From assembly GCF_028551275.1 (NCBI RefSeq), contig NZ_CP117025.1, positions 1,855,501 through 1,919,500 of the forward strand: 64,000 bases of DNA. Direction: 5' to 3'. This document shows positions 8,547 through 17,777 of this stretch, one piece after another. Position 1 is the first letter of the stretch. Each line of letters opens with the position of its first letter. The stretch comes from Sphingomonas hankookensis. GTDB lineage: Bacteria; Pseudomonadota; Alphaproteobacteria; Sphingomonadales; Sphingomonadaceae. Made by a program: the position numbers and the translations under genes. A model generated the notes under the pieces. That model saw only the letters and a program-made list of their open reading frames with translations, ran no database searches and was not told where the DNA came from.

Positions 8547-9703
8547 GGGCATCCTATGCCGCCGACCCGCAGGCGCATGGCGGGCGGCTCCACCCCGAAC
8601 CGGGCGATGCGACTCGCGGCCCGCGCGACGCGTTCCAGCGCGACCGCGACCGGATTATCCATTCGATCAGCTTCCGGCGTCTCCGCCACAAGACGCAGGT
8701 GTTCATGGCGCCCGATGGCGACCATTTCCGCGTCCGGCTGACCCACAGCCTTGAGGTCGCGCAGATCGGCCGTGCCGTCGCCCGCACGCTCGGCCTGAAC
8801 GAGGATCTGACCGAGGCCTTGTGCCTCGCCCACGATATCGGCCACCCACCGTTCGGCCATGCCGGGGAGGACGCGCTGGAGGCGGCGATGGCGACCCATG
8901 GCGGTTTCGACCATAATGGTCAGACGTTGCGCACGCTGACCTGGCTCGACAGCCCCTATCCGCGCTGGCGGGGGCTGAACCTGACCTGGGACACGCTGGA
9001 GGGGCTGGCGAAGCATAACGGCCCGATCCCGACCCCCGGCTGGGCGTTGGCCGAAGCCGACGCGGCACACGGCCTGCGCCTGAACGAATGGCCGTCGCTG
9101 GAGGCGCAGATCGCGGCGATCGCCGACGATATCGCCTATGACAATCACGACATCGACGATGGTCTCCGCGCCGGGCTGCTGACGCTCGACCAGTTGTTGG
9201 AGGTGCCGTTCGTCGCCGCCGGATGGGATGCCGTCCGCGCCCGCTTTCCGGACGTGCCAGCGGCGCGGCTGGTCGGTGAACTCACCCGCTCGCAGATCGG
9301 ATCGATGGTCAACGACCTTATCGCCGAGACGAAGCGTCGCGTGGGCGTCGCGGGCGTCGAAACCGTCGCCGACGTCCGCGCGGCGGGCCAGTGCCTCGCC
9401 CATTTCTCGCCCGAGATGGCGGAAGCCGAGCGGACGCTGAAGCGCTTCATGTACGCCAATCTCTACCACCACCCGCGTCAGCTGGCGGCGGCGGCGATGG
9501 CGGAAACGGTCGTTGCCGGCCTGTTCGCGGCCTATCATGCCGATCCGTCGGCGATGCACGATGGCTGGCGCGAGACGCTGCCGGAGGCGGAGCCGGAGCG
9601 CAGTCGCCACATCGCCGACTATATCGCCGGCATGACCGACCGGTTCGCGGTGCGCAGCTATCGGCAGGTCGTCGGCCCGATCGACCTGCCCGACGGATTC
9701 TGA
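8543..9703 (+). CDS. dgt: deoxyguanosinetriphosphate triphosphohydrolase-like protein
   Basis: HD-superfamily dNTP triphosphohydrolases cleave dGTP or other dNTPs to nucleoside and triphosphate. The 386-residue product has RDRIIHSISFRRLRHKTQV, the metal-binding RLTHSLEVAQIGR and LAHDIGHPPFGHAGE (His-Asp pair), HGGFDHNGQTLR, and a distal DDIAYDNHDIDDGLR, all expected for type 2 dGTPase-like proteins. The start is GTG at 8543 overlapping the previous stop. A longer open frame upstream lies over the SPOR gene in another frame. Substrate preference cannot be read from the sequence. Confidence 0.93.
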   Translation: MRASYAADPQAHGGRLHPEPGDATRGPRDAFQRDRDRIIHSISFRRLRHKTQVFMAPDGDHFRVRLTHSLEVAQIGRAVARTLGLNEDLTEALCLAHDIGHPPFGHAGEDALEAAMATHGGFDHNGQTLRTLTWLDSPYPRWRGLNLTWDTLEGLAKHNGPIPTPGWALAEADAAHGLRLNEWPSLEAQIAAIADDIAYDNHDIDDGLRAGLLTLDQLLEVPFVAAGWDAVRARFPDVPAARLVGELTRSQIGSMVNDLIAETKRRVGVAGVETVADVRAAGQCLAHFSPEMAEAERTLKRFMYANLYHHPRQLAAAAMAETVVAGLFAAYHADPSAMHDGWRETLPEAEPERSRHIADYIAGMTDRFAVRSYRQVVGPIDLPDGF

Positions 9704-9775
9704 CGCCGCTGGCATAACTCTGCGACAAGTCGGGCGCTGACTGGTGCCTCGAGATGGGCAGCGGAGTCGTGGGCG

Positions 9776-11194
9776 ATGGCGCTTGCGGAGATTGCATGGA
9801 ACCGGTTCGGGCTGGGCGCGCGCGGCGATGCGGTGCCGCCGGCCGATCCGAGACGCTGGCTGGTCGACCAGTTCGATCGCTGGAACCCGCGCCCGCCCGC
9901 GCTGGGCGGCATCGCGACGAGCGGCGTGGCGGGGCAGGCGGTCGCGCAGGCCCGCAGCGAACTGCGCATGGTCCGGCAGGAACGCCGGGCGGCCATGACC
10001 GACGCCGCCGCCATGCCGATGGCGGCCGACCCGCCCGACATTTGCGCGGCGCAGATCCGGCGCGGCGTCCGCCAATTCTACCTCGATGGCGTTGCCGCCC
10101 GGACCGCGGCTGCGGTGGCCAGCGACACGCCCTTCGTCGAACGCCTCACCCATTTCTGGTCGAACCATTTCGCGGTATCGGCGGACAAGCTGGAGGTGAC
10201 CGGCCTTGCCGCCGCCTTCGAATTCGACGCGATCCGCCCGCATGTCCTGGGGCGTTTCCACGACCTGCTGCTGGCGGTCGAGCATCATCCGGCGATGCTG
10301 CTATACCTTGATCAGGCGCAGTCGGTCGGTCCCGACAGCCCGTTCGGCCAGCGGCGGATGGGCGGCCGCGCCGGGCTGAACGAAAATCTGGCGCGCGAGA
10401 TACTGGAGCTGCACACGCTGGGCGTCCGGACCGGCTATGCGCAGGCCGACGTCACCGAACTGGCGCGTGCGCTCACCGGCTGGACCGTGGCCGGGCTGGG
10501 ACGGGGCGGGCCGCGGATCGTGCCGCGCCAGCCGGGCGAGGCGGTGTTCGCCCCGGCGCTGCACCAGCCGGGCGGGCGTCAGATTCTCGGCAAGCGCTAT
10601 GCCGAAGGCGGGGCAGGGCAGTCGGCCGCGGTGCTCGCCGATTTGGCGGTCCATCCCGCGACCGCGAAGCACATCGCGACGAAACTGGTCCGCCACTTCA
10701 TTGCCGACGATCCGCCGCCTGCCGCCGTCGCGCGGGTCGAACAGGCATTCCTGTCGTCGCGTGGTGACCTGCCGACCGTCTACCGCGCGCTGGTCGCCGC
10801 CCCTGAAGGTTGGACGACGGCCCCGGCCAAGTTCCGTACCCCATGGGAATGGACCGTCGCCACCCTCCGCGCCATCGATGCGCCCGCTACGGAAGGACGG
10901 GGGCTGGTCAATCTCTTCGCGCAACTCGGCCAGCCGATCTGGCGGCCGGGGCAGCCGATCGGGTTCGACGACATCGCCGCCAGCTGGGCCGGACCGGACG
11001 CGCTGATGCGCCGGGTCGAGGCGGCGGAACGTCTCGTCGGCCGCTTGCGCGAACCGCCCGATCCGCGCGCACTGGCGACGCGGCTGTTTCCCGACAGTCT
11101 CGCATCCGCAACTGCCGCCGCCATCGCTCGCGCCGAAAGCCCGGCACAGGGCCTCGCGCTGTTGTTCGTCGCGCCCCAGTTCCTGCGGAGATAA
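9776..11194 (+). CDS. DUF1800 family protein
   Basis: The 472-residue protein carries the DUF1800 features: an N-terminal IAWNRFGLGARGD, a central TRP-free helical region with VERLTHFWSNHFAVS, then LNENLAREILELHTLGV, LARALTGWTV, HFIADDPP, and a C-terminal FVAPQFLRR. No enzymatic activity is established for this family. It sits three bases before a DUF1501 gene, a pairing widely seen in bacteria and suggesting joint function. No obvious signal peptide is present, unlike its partner. The start at 9776 gives the usual N terminus. Confidence 0.88.
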   Translation: MALAEIAWNRFGLGARGDAVPPADPRRWLVDQFDRWNPRPPALGGIATSGVAGQAVAQARSELRMVRQERRAAMTDAAAMPMAADPPDICAAQIRRGVRQFYLDGVAARTAAAVASDTPFVERLTHFWSNHFAVSADKLEVTGLAAAFEFDAIRPHVLGRFHDLLLAVEHHPAMLLYLDQAQSVGPDSPFGQRRMGGRAGLNENLAREILELHTLGVRTGYAQADVTELARALTGWTVAGLGRGGPRIVPRQPGEAVFAPALHQPGGRQILGKRYAEGGAGQSAAVLADLAVHPATAKHIATKLVRHFIADDPPPAAVARVEQAFLSSRGDLPTVYRALVAAPEGWTTAPAKFRTPWEWTVATLRAIDAPATEGRGLVNLFAQLGQPIWRPGQPIGFDDIAASWAGPDALMRRVEAAERLVGRLREPPDPRALATRLFPDSLASATAAAIARAESPAQGLALLFVAPQFLRR

Positions 11195-11197
11195 GCC

Positions 11198-12343
11198 ATG
11201 ACCGACCGGCGAACCTTCCTGATCGGCGGCGTGGGCGTCCTGTCCACCGCCTTCGCCCCGCGCCTCGCCTATGCCCGCGCCGCCACCGACCGGCGCTTCG
11301 TGTTCATCATCCAGCGCGGCGCTGCGGATGGCCTCGCGATGCTGATGCCGACCGGCGATCCCGGCTTCGCACCGTTGCGCGGCGCCTGGGCGGAGGACGC
11401 GACGGCGGCGCGCAAGCTGGACGCGATGTTCGCGCTGCATCCGGCGCTGTCGGGCATGGCCGGACTGTACGATGGCGGGGAGGCGCTGTTCGCCCATGCC
11501 GTCGCCTCACCCTATCGCGACCGGTCGCATTTCGACGGGCAGAACGTGCTGGAGACCGGCGGCGCGGAGGCCTATGCGGTGCGCGACGGGTGGCTCAATC
11601 GGCTGCTGACGCTGCTGCCCCGCGACACCGCACGCGCGATCGCCGTCGCCGCCACGGTGCCGTTGGCGCTGCGGGGCACGCAGGAAGTCGCATCTTACGC
11701 CCCGTCGGCACTCCCGGACGCGTCGGGCGACCTGCTGGGGCGGGTGACGCAACTCTATGCCGAAGATCCGCAGCTCCACGGCCTATGGGCGCAAGCCATG
11801 CAGACCCGGCAACTGGCGCAGGAGGCGGGCGGCGAGGCCGGTCGCAATGCCGCCGCGACCGGAGCGCTGGCGGCCCGACTGCTCGCCCCGGCGGATGGCG
11901 CGCGGATCGCGATGATCGAGACCGGCGGCTGGGATACCCATGCCGGGCAGCGCGGCCGGCTGAACACGCAACTGAAGGCGCTGGATGCGATGGTGGGCGC
12001 ACTCAAGACCGGTCTAGGCTCCGCCTGGAACCAGACGCTGGTGCTGGTCGCGACCGAATTCGGCCGTACCGCGCGGATCAACGGCACCGGCGGCACCGAT
12101 CACGGCACTGCCACCGCGACGATGCTGCTGGGCGGCACGGTGATCGGCAAGCGTGTCGTCGCCGATTGGCCGGGTCTGACCAAGCTGTACGAGGATCGCG
12201 ACCTGACCCCGACCACCGATCTCGACGCGCTGATCGCCGGCGCGGTCGCCGGGCATTTCGGTATCGATCCGGCGCGGACCATGGCCACCCTGTTTCCCGG
12301 CAGCACGGGCCGGCGTCCGGTTGCGGGACTGATCCGGGCGTGA
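11198..12343 (+). CDS. DUF1501 family protein with twin-arginine signal
   Basis: The 381-residue product starts MTDRRTFLIGG, a twin-arginine signal followed by a hydrophobic stretch and a likely cleavage after AYARA at about 27. The mature part has the sulfatase/alkaline-phosphatase-like DUF1501 features IIQRGAADGLAMLMP, SHFDGQNVLETGG, IETGGWDTHAGQ and ATEFGRTARINGTGGTDHG, with His/Asp residues fit for metal binding. Activity is unknown. It is paired with the DUF1800 gene three bases upstream. The TatABC system encoded at 17778-19299 could export it. Confidence 0.9.
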   Translation: MTDRRTFLIGGVGVLSTAFAPRLAYARAATDRRFVFIIQRGAADGLAMLMPTGDPGFAPLRGAWAEDATAARKLDAMFALHPALSGMAGLYDGGEALFAHAVASPYRDRSHFDGQNVLETGGAEAYAVRDGWLNRLLTLLPRDTARAIAVAATVPLALRGTQEVASYAPSALPDASGDLLGRVTQLYAEDPQLHGLWAQAMQTRQLAQEAGGEAGRNAAATGALAARLLAPADGARIAMIETGGWDTHAGQRGRLNTQLKALDAMVGALKTGLGSAWNQTLVLVATEFGRTARINGTGGTDHGTATATMLLGGTVIGKRVVADWPGLTKLYEDRDLTPTTDLDALIAGAVAGHFGIDPARTMATLFPGSTGRRPVAGLIRA

Positions 12344-12405
12344 TCCTTTGCAGGGGCGGCGGTATCGGCTAAGCGGCGCGTTTGGATCAATCGACCGGAA
12401 CCGCC

Positions 12406-14133
12406 ATGACGCTGTACCCCCGTTTCTTCGCCCATCTCGACCGCGCGCTCGACACGCTCGTCGCCCGTGGCGACCTGCCGGCGGGGTTGGAGCGACGCGC
12501 GATCACGGTCGAACCGCCGCGTGACACGACCCATGGCGACCTGTCGACCAACGCCGCGATGGTGCTGGCCAAGCCGGCCAGGACCAATCCGCGCGCGCTG
12601 GCCGAGCTGCTGGTCGCCGAGCTTGCCGGCCTTCCCGAAGTCGCTAGCGCCTCGGTCGCCGGCCCCGGCTTTATTAACCTGACGCTCACCGACGACACGT
12701 GGCGCGGTGAACTGACCGCGATCGCCGACGCCGGCGACGCCTATGGCCGGTCGCAGGTCGGCGCGGGGCAGGTGGTGAACATCGAATATGTCTCGGCCAA
12801 CCCGACCGGCCCGATGCACATGGGCCATTGCCGCGGCGCGGTGGTGGGCGATGCGCTCGCAAGCCTGCTGGAATGGAACGGCGCGCGCGTCATCCGCGAA
12901 TATTATGTCAACGATGCCGGCGGGCAGGTCGCCGTCCTCGCCCGCTCGGCGCACCTGCGCTACCGCGAGGCGCTGGGGGAGACGATCACCATCCCGGAAG
13001 GGCTGTACCCCGGGGACTATCTGGTCCCGGTCGGGCAGATGCTCGCGGCCGAATTTGGCGACCGTTACGTCGATGCGCCCGAAGAGGAATGGTTGGCGCT
13101 GTTCCGCACCAAGACGGTGGCAGCGATGCTGGAAATGATCCGCGCCGACCTGCAACTGCTCGGCATCCACCACGACGTCTTTTCGTCGGAAGCGGACCTG
13201 CAGGCGGCCGGCAAGCCCGAAGCGGCGGAGGCATGGCTGCGCGAACGTGACCTGATCTATGACGGCGTGCTCGAGGCGCCGAAGGGCGAATTGCCCGACG
13301 ACTGGGAACCGGTCGAACTGCCGCTGTTCCGCTCGACGAAGTTCGGCGACGACCAGGACCGCCCGATCAGGAAGTCGGACGGCAGCTGGACCTATTTCGG
13401 CGCCGACCTCGCCTATCATTTCCAGAAGGCGCAGGGCGCCGATCAGCTGATCGACATCTGGGGCGCGGACCATGCCGGCACGGTCAAGCGGATCGTCGCG
13501 GCGGTGCAGGCACTGACGGAAGGCAAGACCCGCTTCGACGTGAAGCTGGTGCAGATGGTACGCCTGCTGCGCGGCGGCGAACCGGTCAAGATGTCGAAGC
13601 GCGCCGGCAATTTCGTGACACTGGCCGATGTCGTCAACGAAGTCGGCAAGGACGTCGTCCGCTTCACCATGCTGACGCGCAAGGCCGATGCGCAGATGGA
13701 CTTCGACTTCGCCAAGGTGGTCGAGGCGTCGAAGGACAACCCGGTCTTCTACGTGCAATACGCCCATGCCCGCGTCCATTCGCTCGTCCGCCGCGCGGCG
13801 GAGGCGGGCATTGCCGAGGACGCGAACGCCGACCTGTCCCGTCTCGATACGGTCGAGCTGGCGCTGGTGAAGCGCGCGGCGCAGTTCCCGCGTGTCGTCG
13901 AAAGCGCGGCGGCGGCGCGCGAACCGCACCGGATCGCCTTCTATCTCTATGATCTGGCGGCGGAGTTCCATGCGGCATGGAATCTGGGCAATGACGATCC
14001 GTCCCGTCGGTACCTTCAGGTCGACGACCCTGCGCTGACGCAGGCGCGGCTTTTCCTCGCCCGCGCGATCGGGCAGATTATCCGCAACGGCCTGGCCATC
14101 ATGGGTGTCGAGGCGGTCGAGGAGATGAAGTGA
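12406..14133 (+). CDS. argS: arginyl-tRNA synthetase
   Basis: ArgRS charges tRNA-Arg with arginine. The 575-residue class I enzyme has the Arg_tRNA_synt_N (Add1) domain at about 1-90, SANPTGPMHMGHCRG (HIGH motif as HMGH) at about 130, AWTYFGADLAYH-type substrate region, VKMSKRAGNF (KMSKS equivalent) near 400, and the DALR anticodon-binding domain with a C-terminal QIIRNGLAIMGV. I choose ATG 12406, giving MTLYPRFF. An upstream codon at 12382 would add eight residues without support. The stop overlaps the next gene by one base (TGATG). Confidence 0.98.
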   Translation: MTLYPRFFAHLDRALDTLVARGDLPAGLERRAITVEPPRDTTHGDLSTNAAMVLAKPARTNPRALAELLVAELAGLPEVASASVAGPGFINLTLTDDTWRGELTAIADAGDAYGRSQVGAGQVVNIEYVSANPTGPMHMGHCRGAVVGDALASLLEWNGARVIREYYVNDAGGQVAVLARSAHLRYREALGETITIPEGLYPGDYLVPVGQMLAAEFGDRYVDAPEEEWLALFRTKTVAAMLEMIRADLQLLGIHHDVFSSEADLQAAGKPEAAEAWLRERDLIYDGVLEAPKGELPDDWEPVELPLFRSTKFGDDQDRPIRKSDGSWTYFGADLAYHFQKAQGADQLIDIWGADHAGTVKRIVAAVQALTEGKTRFDVKLVQMVRLLRGGEPVKMSKRAGNFVTLADVVNEVGKDVVRFTMLTRKADAQMDFDFAKVVEASKDNPVFYVQYAHARVHSLVRRAAEAGIAEDANADLSRLDTVELALVKRAAQFPRVVESAAAAREPHRIAFYLYDLAAEFHAAWNLGNDDPSRRYLQVDDPALTQARLFLARAIGQIIRNGLAIMGVEAVEEMK

Positions 14134-14864
14134 TGGCGGACATGATCGCATCCGGCGATCCCGACCACGAACGCCTGCCCTGGCTGGAAAGCGCGGAGCC
14201 GGAGCCGGAACCCGCGCGTCCGATCTGGCGCACGGTGCTGATCGTGCTGATCGGCCTGCTGATGGTCGGCACGATCGCCTTTGCCTTGCTGCGCCATCGA
14301 GGCGCGCCGACCGCCAGCGGCACCGGCGACCTGATCGCCGCGCCGGAGGGTCCGTACAAGACCCGCCCGCAGGAAGCCGACGGCATGCGCGTGACCGGCG
14401 ACAGCGACACCGCGATCGCGACCAGCGAGGGGGCGACTGGGGGCAACGCGTCGGTCAACCTGAACGCCGTTCCCGAAGCACCGATCCAGGGCAAGGCCGC
14501 CGCGCCTGCCGCCGGTCCGACCAGCAGCGGCACCGGGCGGGTGGCGACGGCCGTGCCGACCACCACTACGCGGTTGGAAGCGCGTGCGCCAGCGGCGGCC
14601 GCGCCGGTCGAAACCGCGCCGGGTGCCGGCGGTTCGGTCGTGCAGCTCGGCTCCTTCCCGAGCGAGGGCGTGGCGAACACCGCGTGGAACCAGCTGTCGC
14701 GCCGCTTCGCCTATCTGGCTCCCCTGGGCAAGTCGGTGCAGACGGCGGAGGTGAAGGGCAAGACCGTCTATCGCCTGCGCGTGAATGCGGGCAGCGCGAA
14801 CCAGGCGTCGGACCTCTGTGGCAAGCTCAAGCTGGCTGGAGAGAATTGCTTCATAGCCCGATGA
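14133..14864 (+). CDS. membrane-anchored SPOR-domain protein
   Basis: The 243-residue product has a short acidic cytoplasmic tail with ERLPWLESAEPEPEPARP, one transmembrane helix at about 31-53, an Ala/Thr/Gly-rich periplasmic linker and a C-terminal SPOR domain (VVQLGSFPSEGVANTAWNQ at about 168 to the end). This FtsN/DedD-like layout suggests septal peptidoglycan binding. It starts at ATG 14133 sharing one base with the argS stop, and nagZ follows after 46 bases. It is the second SPOR protein within 8 kb. Which known SPOR protein it replaces is not clear. Confidence 0.88.
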   Translation: MADMIASGDPDHERLPWLESAEPEPEPARPIWRTVLIVLIGLLMVGTIAFALLRHRGAPTASGTGDLIAAPEGPYKTRPQEADGMRVTGDSDTAIATSEGATGGNASVNLNAVPEAPIQGKAAAPAAGPTSSGTGRVATAVPTTTTRLEARAPAAAAPVETAPGAGGSVVQLGSFPSEGVANTAWNQLSRRFAYLAPLGKSVQTAEVKGKTVYRLRVNAGSANQASDLCGKLKLAGENCFIAR

Positions 14865-14910
14865 CATACCCCGGTTGTCGCGGTCGGGGACCTGCGGTAG
14901 CCGTCACCCT

Positions 14911-15915
14911 ATGAAGCCCGTAATCTTTGGCCTGTCCGGCCCGACGCTGACCGCCGACGAAGCCGCGCTGTTCCGCGCGGCCGATCCGCTCGGCTATATC
15001 CTGTTCGGTCGCAACTGCGTCGATCGGGATCAGATGCGCGCCCTGACCGATTCATTGCGCGATCTGTCGGGGCGGGCGGACCTGCCGATCCTGATCGATC
15101 AGGAAGGGGGTCGCGTTGCGCGGATGCAGCCGCCGGTGTGGCCCGCCTTTCCCGCCCCCTCGGCCTTCGCCGCGCTGTACGATCGTGCGCCGTCCTCCGC
15201 CATCGCGGCGGCGAAGGCCAATGGGCAGGCACTGGGCGTCATGCTGGCGGAGGTCGGGGTGACGGTCGATGCGACGCCGCTGCTCGACGTGGCGCAGTCC
15301 GATATGACCGGCGCGATCGGCGACCGCAGCTTCGGTGCGGACCCGATGCAGGTCGCAGCACTTGGCCGCGCGACGCTCGACGGACTGGCCGCGGCCGGAG
15401 TGGTCGGCATCGTCAAGCACATGCCGGGCCATGGCCGCGCGACGGTCGACAGCCACCTCGAGCTGCCGCGCGTCTCCGCACCCGCCGATGCGCTCGAACA
15501 GGATATCTCGCCGTTTGCGACGCTGTCTTCCGCGCCGATGGCGATGACCGCGCATGTCGTGTTCGAGGCATGGGACGCGGCGCTGCCCGCCACCCTGTCG
15601 CCAACGGTCATCCGCGATATCATCCGCGGGCGGATCGGCTTCGACGGGCTGTTGATGACCGACGACATCGACATGAAGGCGTTGAGCGGTGCGCCCGCCG
15701 ACAAGGCGGCGGACGCCATCGCCGCGGGTTGCGATGTCGTGCTCGACTGCTGGGCGCGCATGGAGGAGATGGCAGCGATCGCGGATCGGCTGGACGATAT
15801 CGCACCGGTGTCCCGCGCGCGCCTCGACCGTGCGATGGCGGGGATCGGCACTGCCAGCCCGGTTCCGCTCGCCGAACTGGTCGACACGCGCGACCGCCTG
15901 CTGGCGCTTGCCTAA
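14911..15915 (+). CDS. nagZ: beta-N-acetylhexosaminidase (peptidoglycan recycling)
   Basis: NagZ is a cytoplasmic GH3 enzyme that removes GlcNAc from anhydromuropeptides during cell-wall recycling. The 334-residue protein shows LIDQEGGRVARM near residue 60, KHMPGHGRATVDSHLELP (with the His-Asp general acid/base dyad typical of NagZ) near 168, and LLMTDDIDMKAL near 248 containing the nucleophile Asp. The length fits the family. ATG 14911 gives MKPVIFGLSGP; the longer frame from 14875 adds an unlikely basic leader. Its place beside two SPOR genes makes a cell-wall neighbourhood. Confidence 0.96.
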   Translation: MKPVIFGLSGPTLTADEAALFRAADPLGYILFGRNCVDRDQMRALTDSLRDLSGRADLPILIDQEGGRVARMQPPVWPAFPAPSAFAALYDRAPSSAIAAAKANGQALGVMLAEVGVTVDATPLLDVAQSDMTGAIGDRSFGADPMQVAALGRATLDGLAAAGVVGIVKHMPGHGRATVDSHLELPRVSAPADALEQDISPFATLSSAPMAMTAHVVFEAWDAALPATLSPTVIRDIIRGRIGFDGLLMTDDIDMKALSGAPADKAADAIAAGCDVVLDCWARMEEMAAIADRLDDIAPVSRARLDRAMAGIGTASPVPLAELVDTRDRLLALA

Positions 15916-15980
15916 GGCGCTTATCGGTTCTTAACCAGGCGGTATTATCCTGCCCGCGCCTGCCGCCTGGGAACCGGAAG

Positions 15981-16412
15981 ATGCTGCCGACCGAGCCTCT
16001 GCCCCTGCATCATAGCTGGCCGATCTTCGAACGGGGACTGCGCCTGTCCGAAGGGCTGCTCGACATCGGCTACAGCCCCGGTCTGGCCGGCGACGGCCCA
16101 TTCTCCTGCGATCTGACGACGAACCGACTGACCTGGTCCGAAGCGACCTTCCTCCTGTTCGGGCTGCCGATCGGCGTACCCCCGAAGCGCGAATGTGTCC
16201 TGCCGATGTATCGGCCCGAATCGCGCGCGGCCGTCGAACGGCTGCGCAGCCATGCCATTCGCCACCACCGCGGCTTCACCATCGATGCGGCGGTCGACGC
16301 GCCCGGTCAGCCGTTCCGCTGGCTCCGTATCGTTGCCGCCCCCGACATCGAGAACGGCCGAGCCGTCCGGCTGCGCGGCGTGCATCAGGACGTCACGCAC
16401 GAATATCGGTGA
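15981..16412 (+). CDS. single PAS-fold protein
   Basis: The 143-residue product consists almost wholly of one PAS-like domain: FSCDLTTNRLTWSEATFLLFGLP is the start of a PAS_3 fold (about residues 40-62, quoted in part as LTWSEATFLLFG), followed by a YRPESRAAVERL helix, FTIDAAVDAPGQPFRWLRI and RLRGVHQDVTHEY at the end. There is no output domain, so it could act as a sensor or partner protein. ATG 15981 is preceded by GGAACCGGAAG. It lies between nagZ and scpA on the same strand. The ligand is not predictable. Confidence 0.75.
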   Translation: MLPTEPLPLHHSWPIFERGLRLSEGLLDIGYSPGLAGDGPFSCDLTTNRLTWSEATFLLFGLPIGVPPKRECVLPMYRPESRAAVERLRSHAIRHHRGFTIDAAVDAPGQPFRWLRIVAAPDIENGRAVRLRGVHQDVTHEYR

Positions 16413-16444
16413 CGGATCGCGCGGCGAGCCGGTAGGATCGCGCC

Positions 16445-17176
16445 ATGGACGCCGATGCGCCGGTACTGACGATCGAACTGGACGGGTGGGAAGGGCCGCT
16501 CGACCTGCTGCTGGCGCTCGCCCGGACGCAGAAGGTCGATCTGCGCCGGATATCGATCCTTGCGCTGGTCGAGCAATATCTGCGCTGGATCGATCGGGTC
16601 ACTGCCCTGCGGCTCGAACTGGCGGCCGACTGGCTCGTGATGGCGGCGTGGCTTGCCTATCTGAAATCCGCGTTGCTGCTGCCGCGCGAACCGGAAATGG
16701 ATCCCGACCCGGAGGAATTGGCGCTGCGCCTGCAACTGCGGCTCGAACGACTCGATGCGATGCGGGAGGCCGGCGCGCGATTGATGGCGCGCGACCGCAT
16801 CGGCCGCGACGTGTTCCTGCGTGGCGATCCCGAAGGGCTGAACGTCGTGCGCAAGGCGCGGTGGGACGCCGGCCTGTACGATCTGATCGAAGCCTATGGC
16901 CGGATCAGCGCCCGGACCCGCCCGGTGCTGCATGTCGTCGCGACGCGACCGGTGATGACGCTGGAGGTTGCGATCGAACGGGTCGAGGCGATGCTCGGCA
17001 CGCGGATCGACTGGACCTCGATCGCCGCCTTCCTGCCGATCGATGCCGAGGAGCGCTATCGGCGTTCGGCGCTCGCATCGACCTTTTTGGCGACGCTCGA
17101 ACTTGCGCGGCAGGGGCGGGTGGCGATCCGGCAGGATGCGCCGTTCGGGCCGATCGATATCCGGCGCATCGCATGA
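16445..17176 (+). CDS. scpA: segregation and condensation protein A
   Basis: ScpA is the kleisin subunit that bridges SMC heads in the SMC-ScpAB condensin. The 243-residue product begins with the typical WEGPLDLLLALARTQKVDLRRISI motif region (quoted in part as WEGPLDLLLALARTQ) at about residues 14-28, then AADWLVMAAWLAYLKSALLLP and a C-terminal winged-helix part with IAAFLPIDAEERYRR. The stop overlaps scpB by four bases (ATGA), the usual coupling. The smc gene itself is not in this window. Confidence 0.95.
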   Translation: MDADAPVLTIELDGWEGPLDLLLALARTQKVDLRRISILALVEQYLRWIDRVTALRLELAADWLVMAAWLAYLKSALLLPREPEMDPDPEELALRLQLRLERLDAMREAGARLMARDRIGRDVFLRGDPEGLNVVRKARWDAGLYDLIEAYGRISARTRPVLHVVATRPVMTLEVAIERVEAMLGTRIDWTSIAAFLPIDAEERYRRSALASTFLATLELARQGRVAIRQDAPFGPIDIRRIA

Positions 17177-17739
17177 CCGATCCGTTCGTCCGTGCGGTAG
17201 AGGCGGTGCTGTTCGCCAGCGAAGCACCGATGACGGTCGCGATGATCGCCGCCTATGTCGGGGACGGGGATGTCCGTGCCGCGCTCACCACGATCGAGGC
17301 GGATCATGCCGGGCGCGGCTTCGGCCTGGTCCGGCGGGGAGAGCATTGGCATTTCGAAACTGCGCCCGACCTAGCCCATTTCCTGCGCCGCGACCGCGAC
17401 GAGTCGCGCCGCCTGTCGCGCGCCGCGATCGAGACACTGGCGATCATCGCCTATCATGAGCCGGCGACCCGTGCGGACATCGAATCGATCCGCGGCGTGC
17501 AGATTTCCAAGGGCACGATCGATGTGTTGCTGGCGGCGGGTTGGGTCCGACCGGCGGGCAGGCGCGAGGTGCCGGGCCGTCCGCTGGCGTACGCAACGAC
17601 GCAGGCGTTTCTCGACCATTTCGGGCTGAACAGTCGCCGCGACCTGCCGGGGATCGACGATTTGCGCGCGGCGAGTCTGCTCGAACCAATCGACGATGCC
17701 TTTGCAAGCGTGCTGGAAAGCGGCGGCGATAGCGACTAA
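17173..17739 (+). CDS. scpB: segregation and condensation protein B
   Basis: ScpB dimers bind ScpA in the SMC-ScpAB complex. The 188-residue product has two winged-helix units: VRAVEAVLFASEAPMT at the start and SRAAIETLAIIAYHEPATRADIE (quoted in part as LAIIAYHEPATRADIE) at about 86-101, followed by GTIDVLLAAGWVRPAGRREVPGRP-type strand turn and a C-terminal FLDHFGLNSRRDLPG. The length is normal. It overlaps scpA by four bases and is followed 38 bases later by tatA, an order common in alphaproteobacteria. Confidence 0.95.
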   Translation: MTDPFVRAVEAVLFASEAPMTVAMIAAYVGDGDVRAALTTIEADHAGRGFGLVRRGEHWHFETAPDLAHFLRRDRDESRRLSRAAIETLAIIAYHEPATRADIESIRGVQISKGTIDVLLAAGWVRPAGRREVPGRPLAYATTQAFLDHFGLNSRRDLPGIDDLRAASLLEPIDDAFASVLESGGDSD

Positions 17740-17777
17740 GTGGACGGCAACGATCCGTTTCGCTTGGAGTGTAGACG

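Noticed and set aside
7721..10288. An open frame of 855 codons on the - strand across the SPOR and dGTPase genes
   Set aside because: It is antisense to genes with clear domains. Its translation is Arg/Gly/His-rich without motifs, as expected from GC-rich codon shadows.
12100..14151. A 683-codon open frame antisense to argS
   Set aside because: argS on the + strand has all synthetase motifs. The antisense product has no domain and shows shadow composition.
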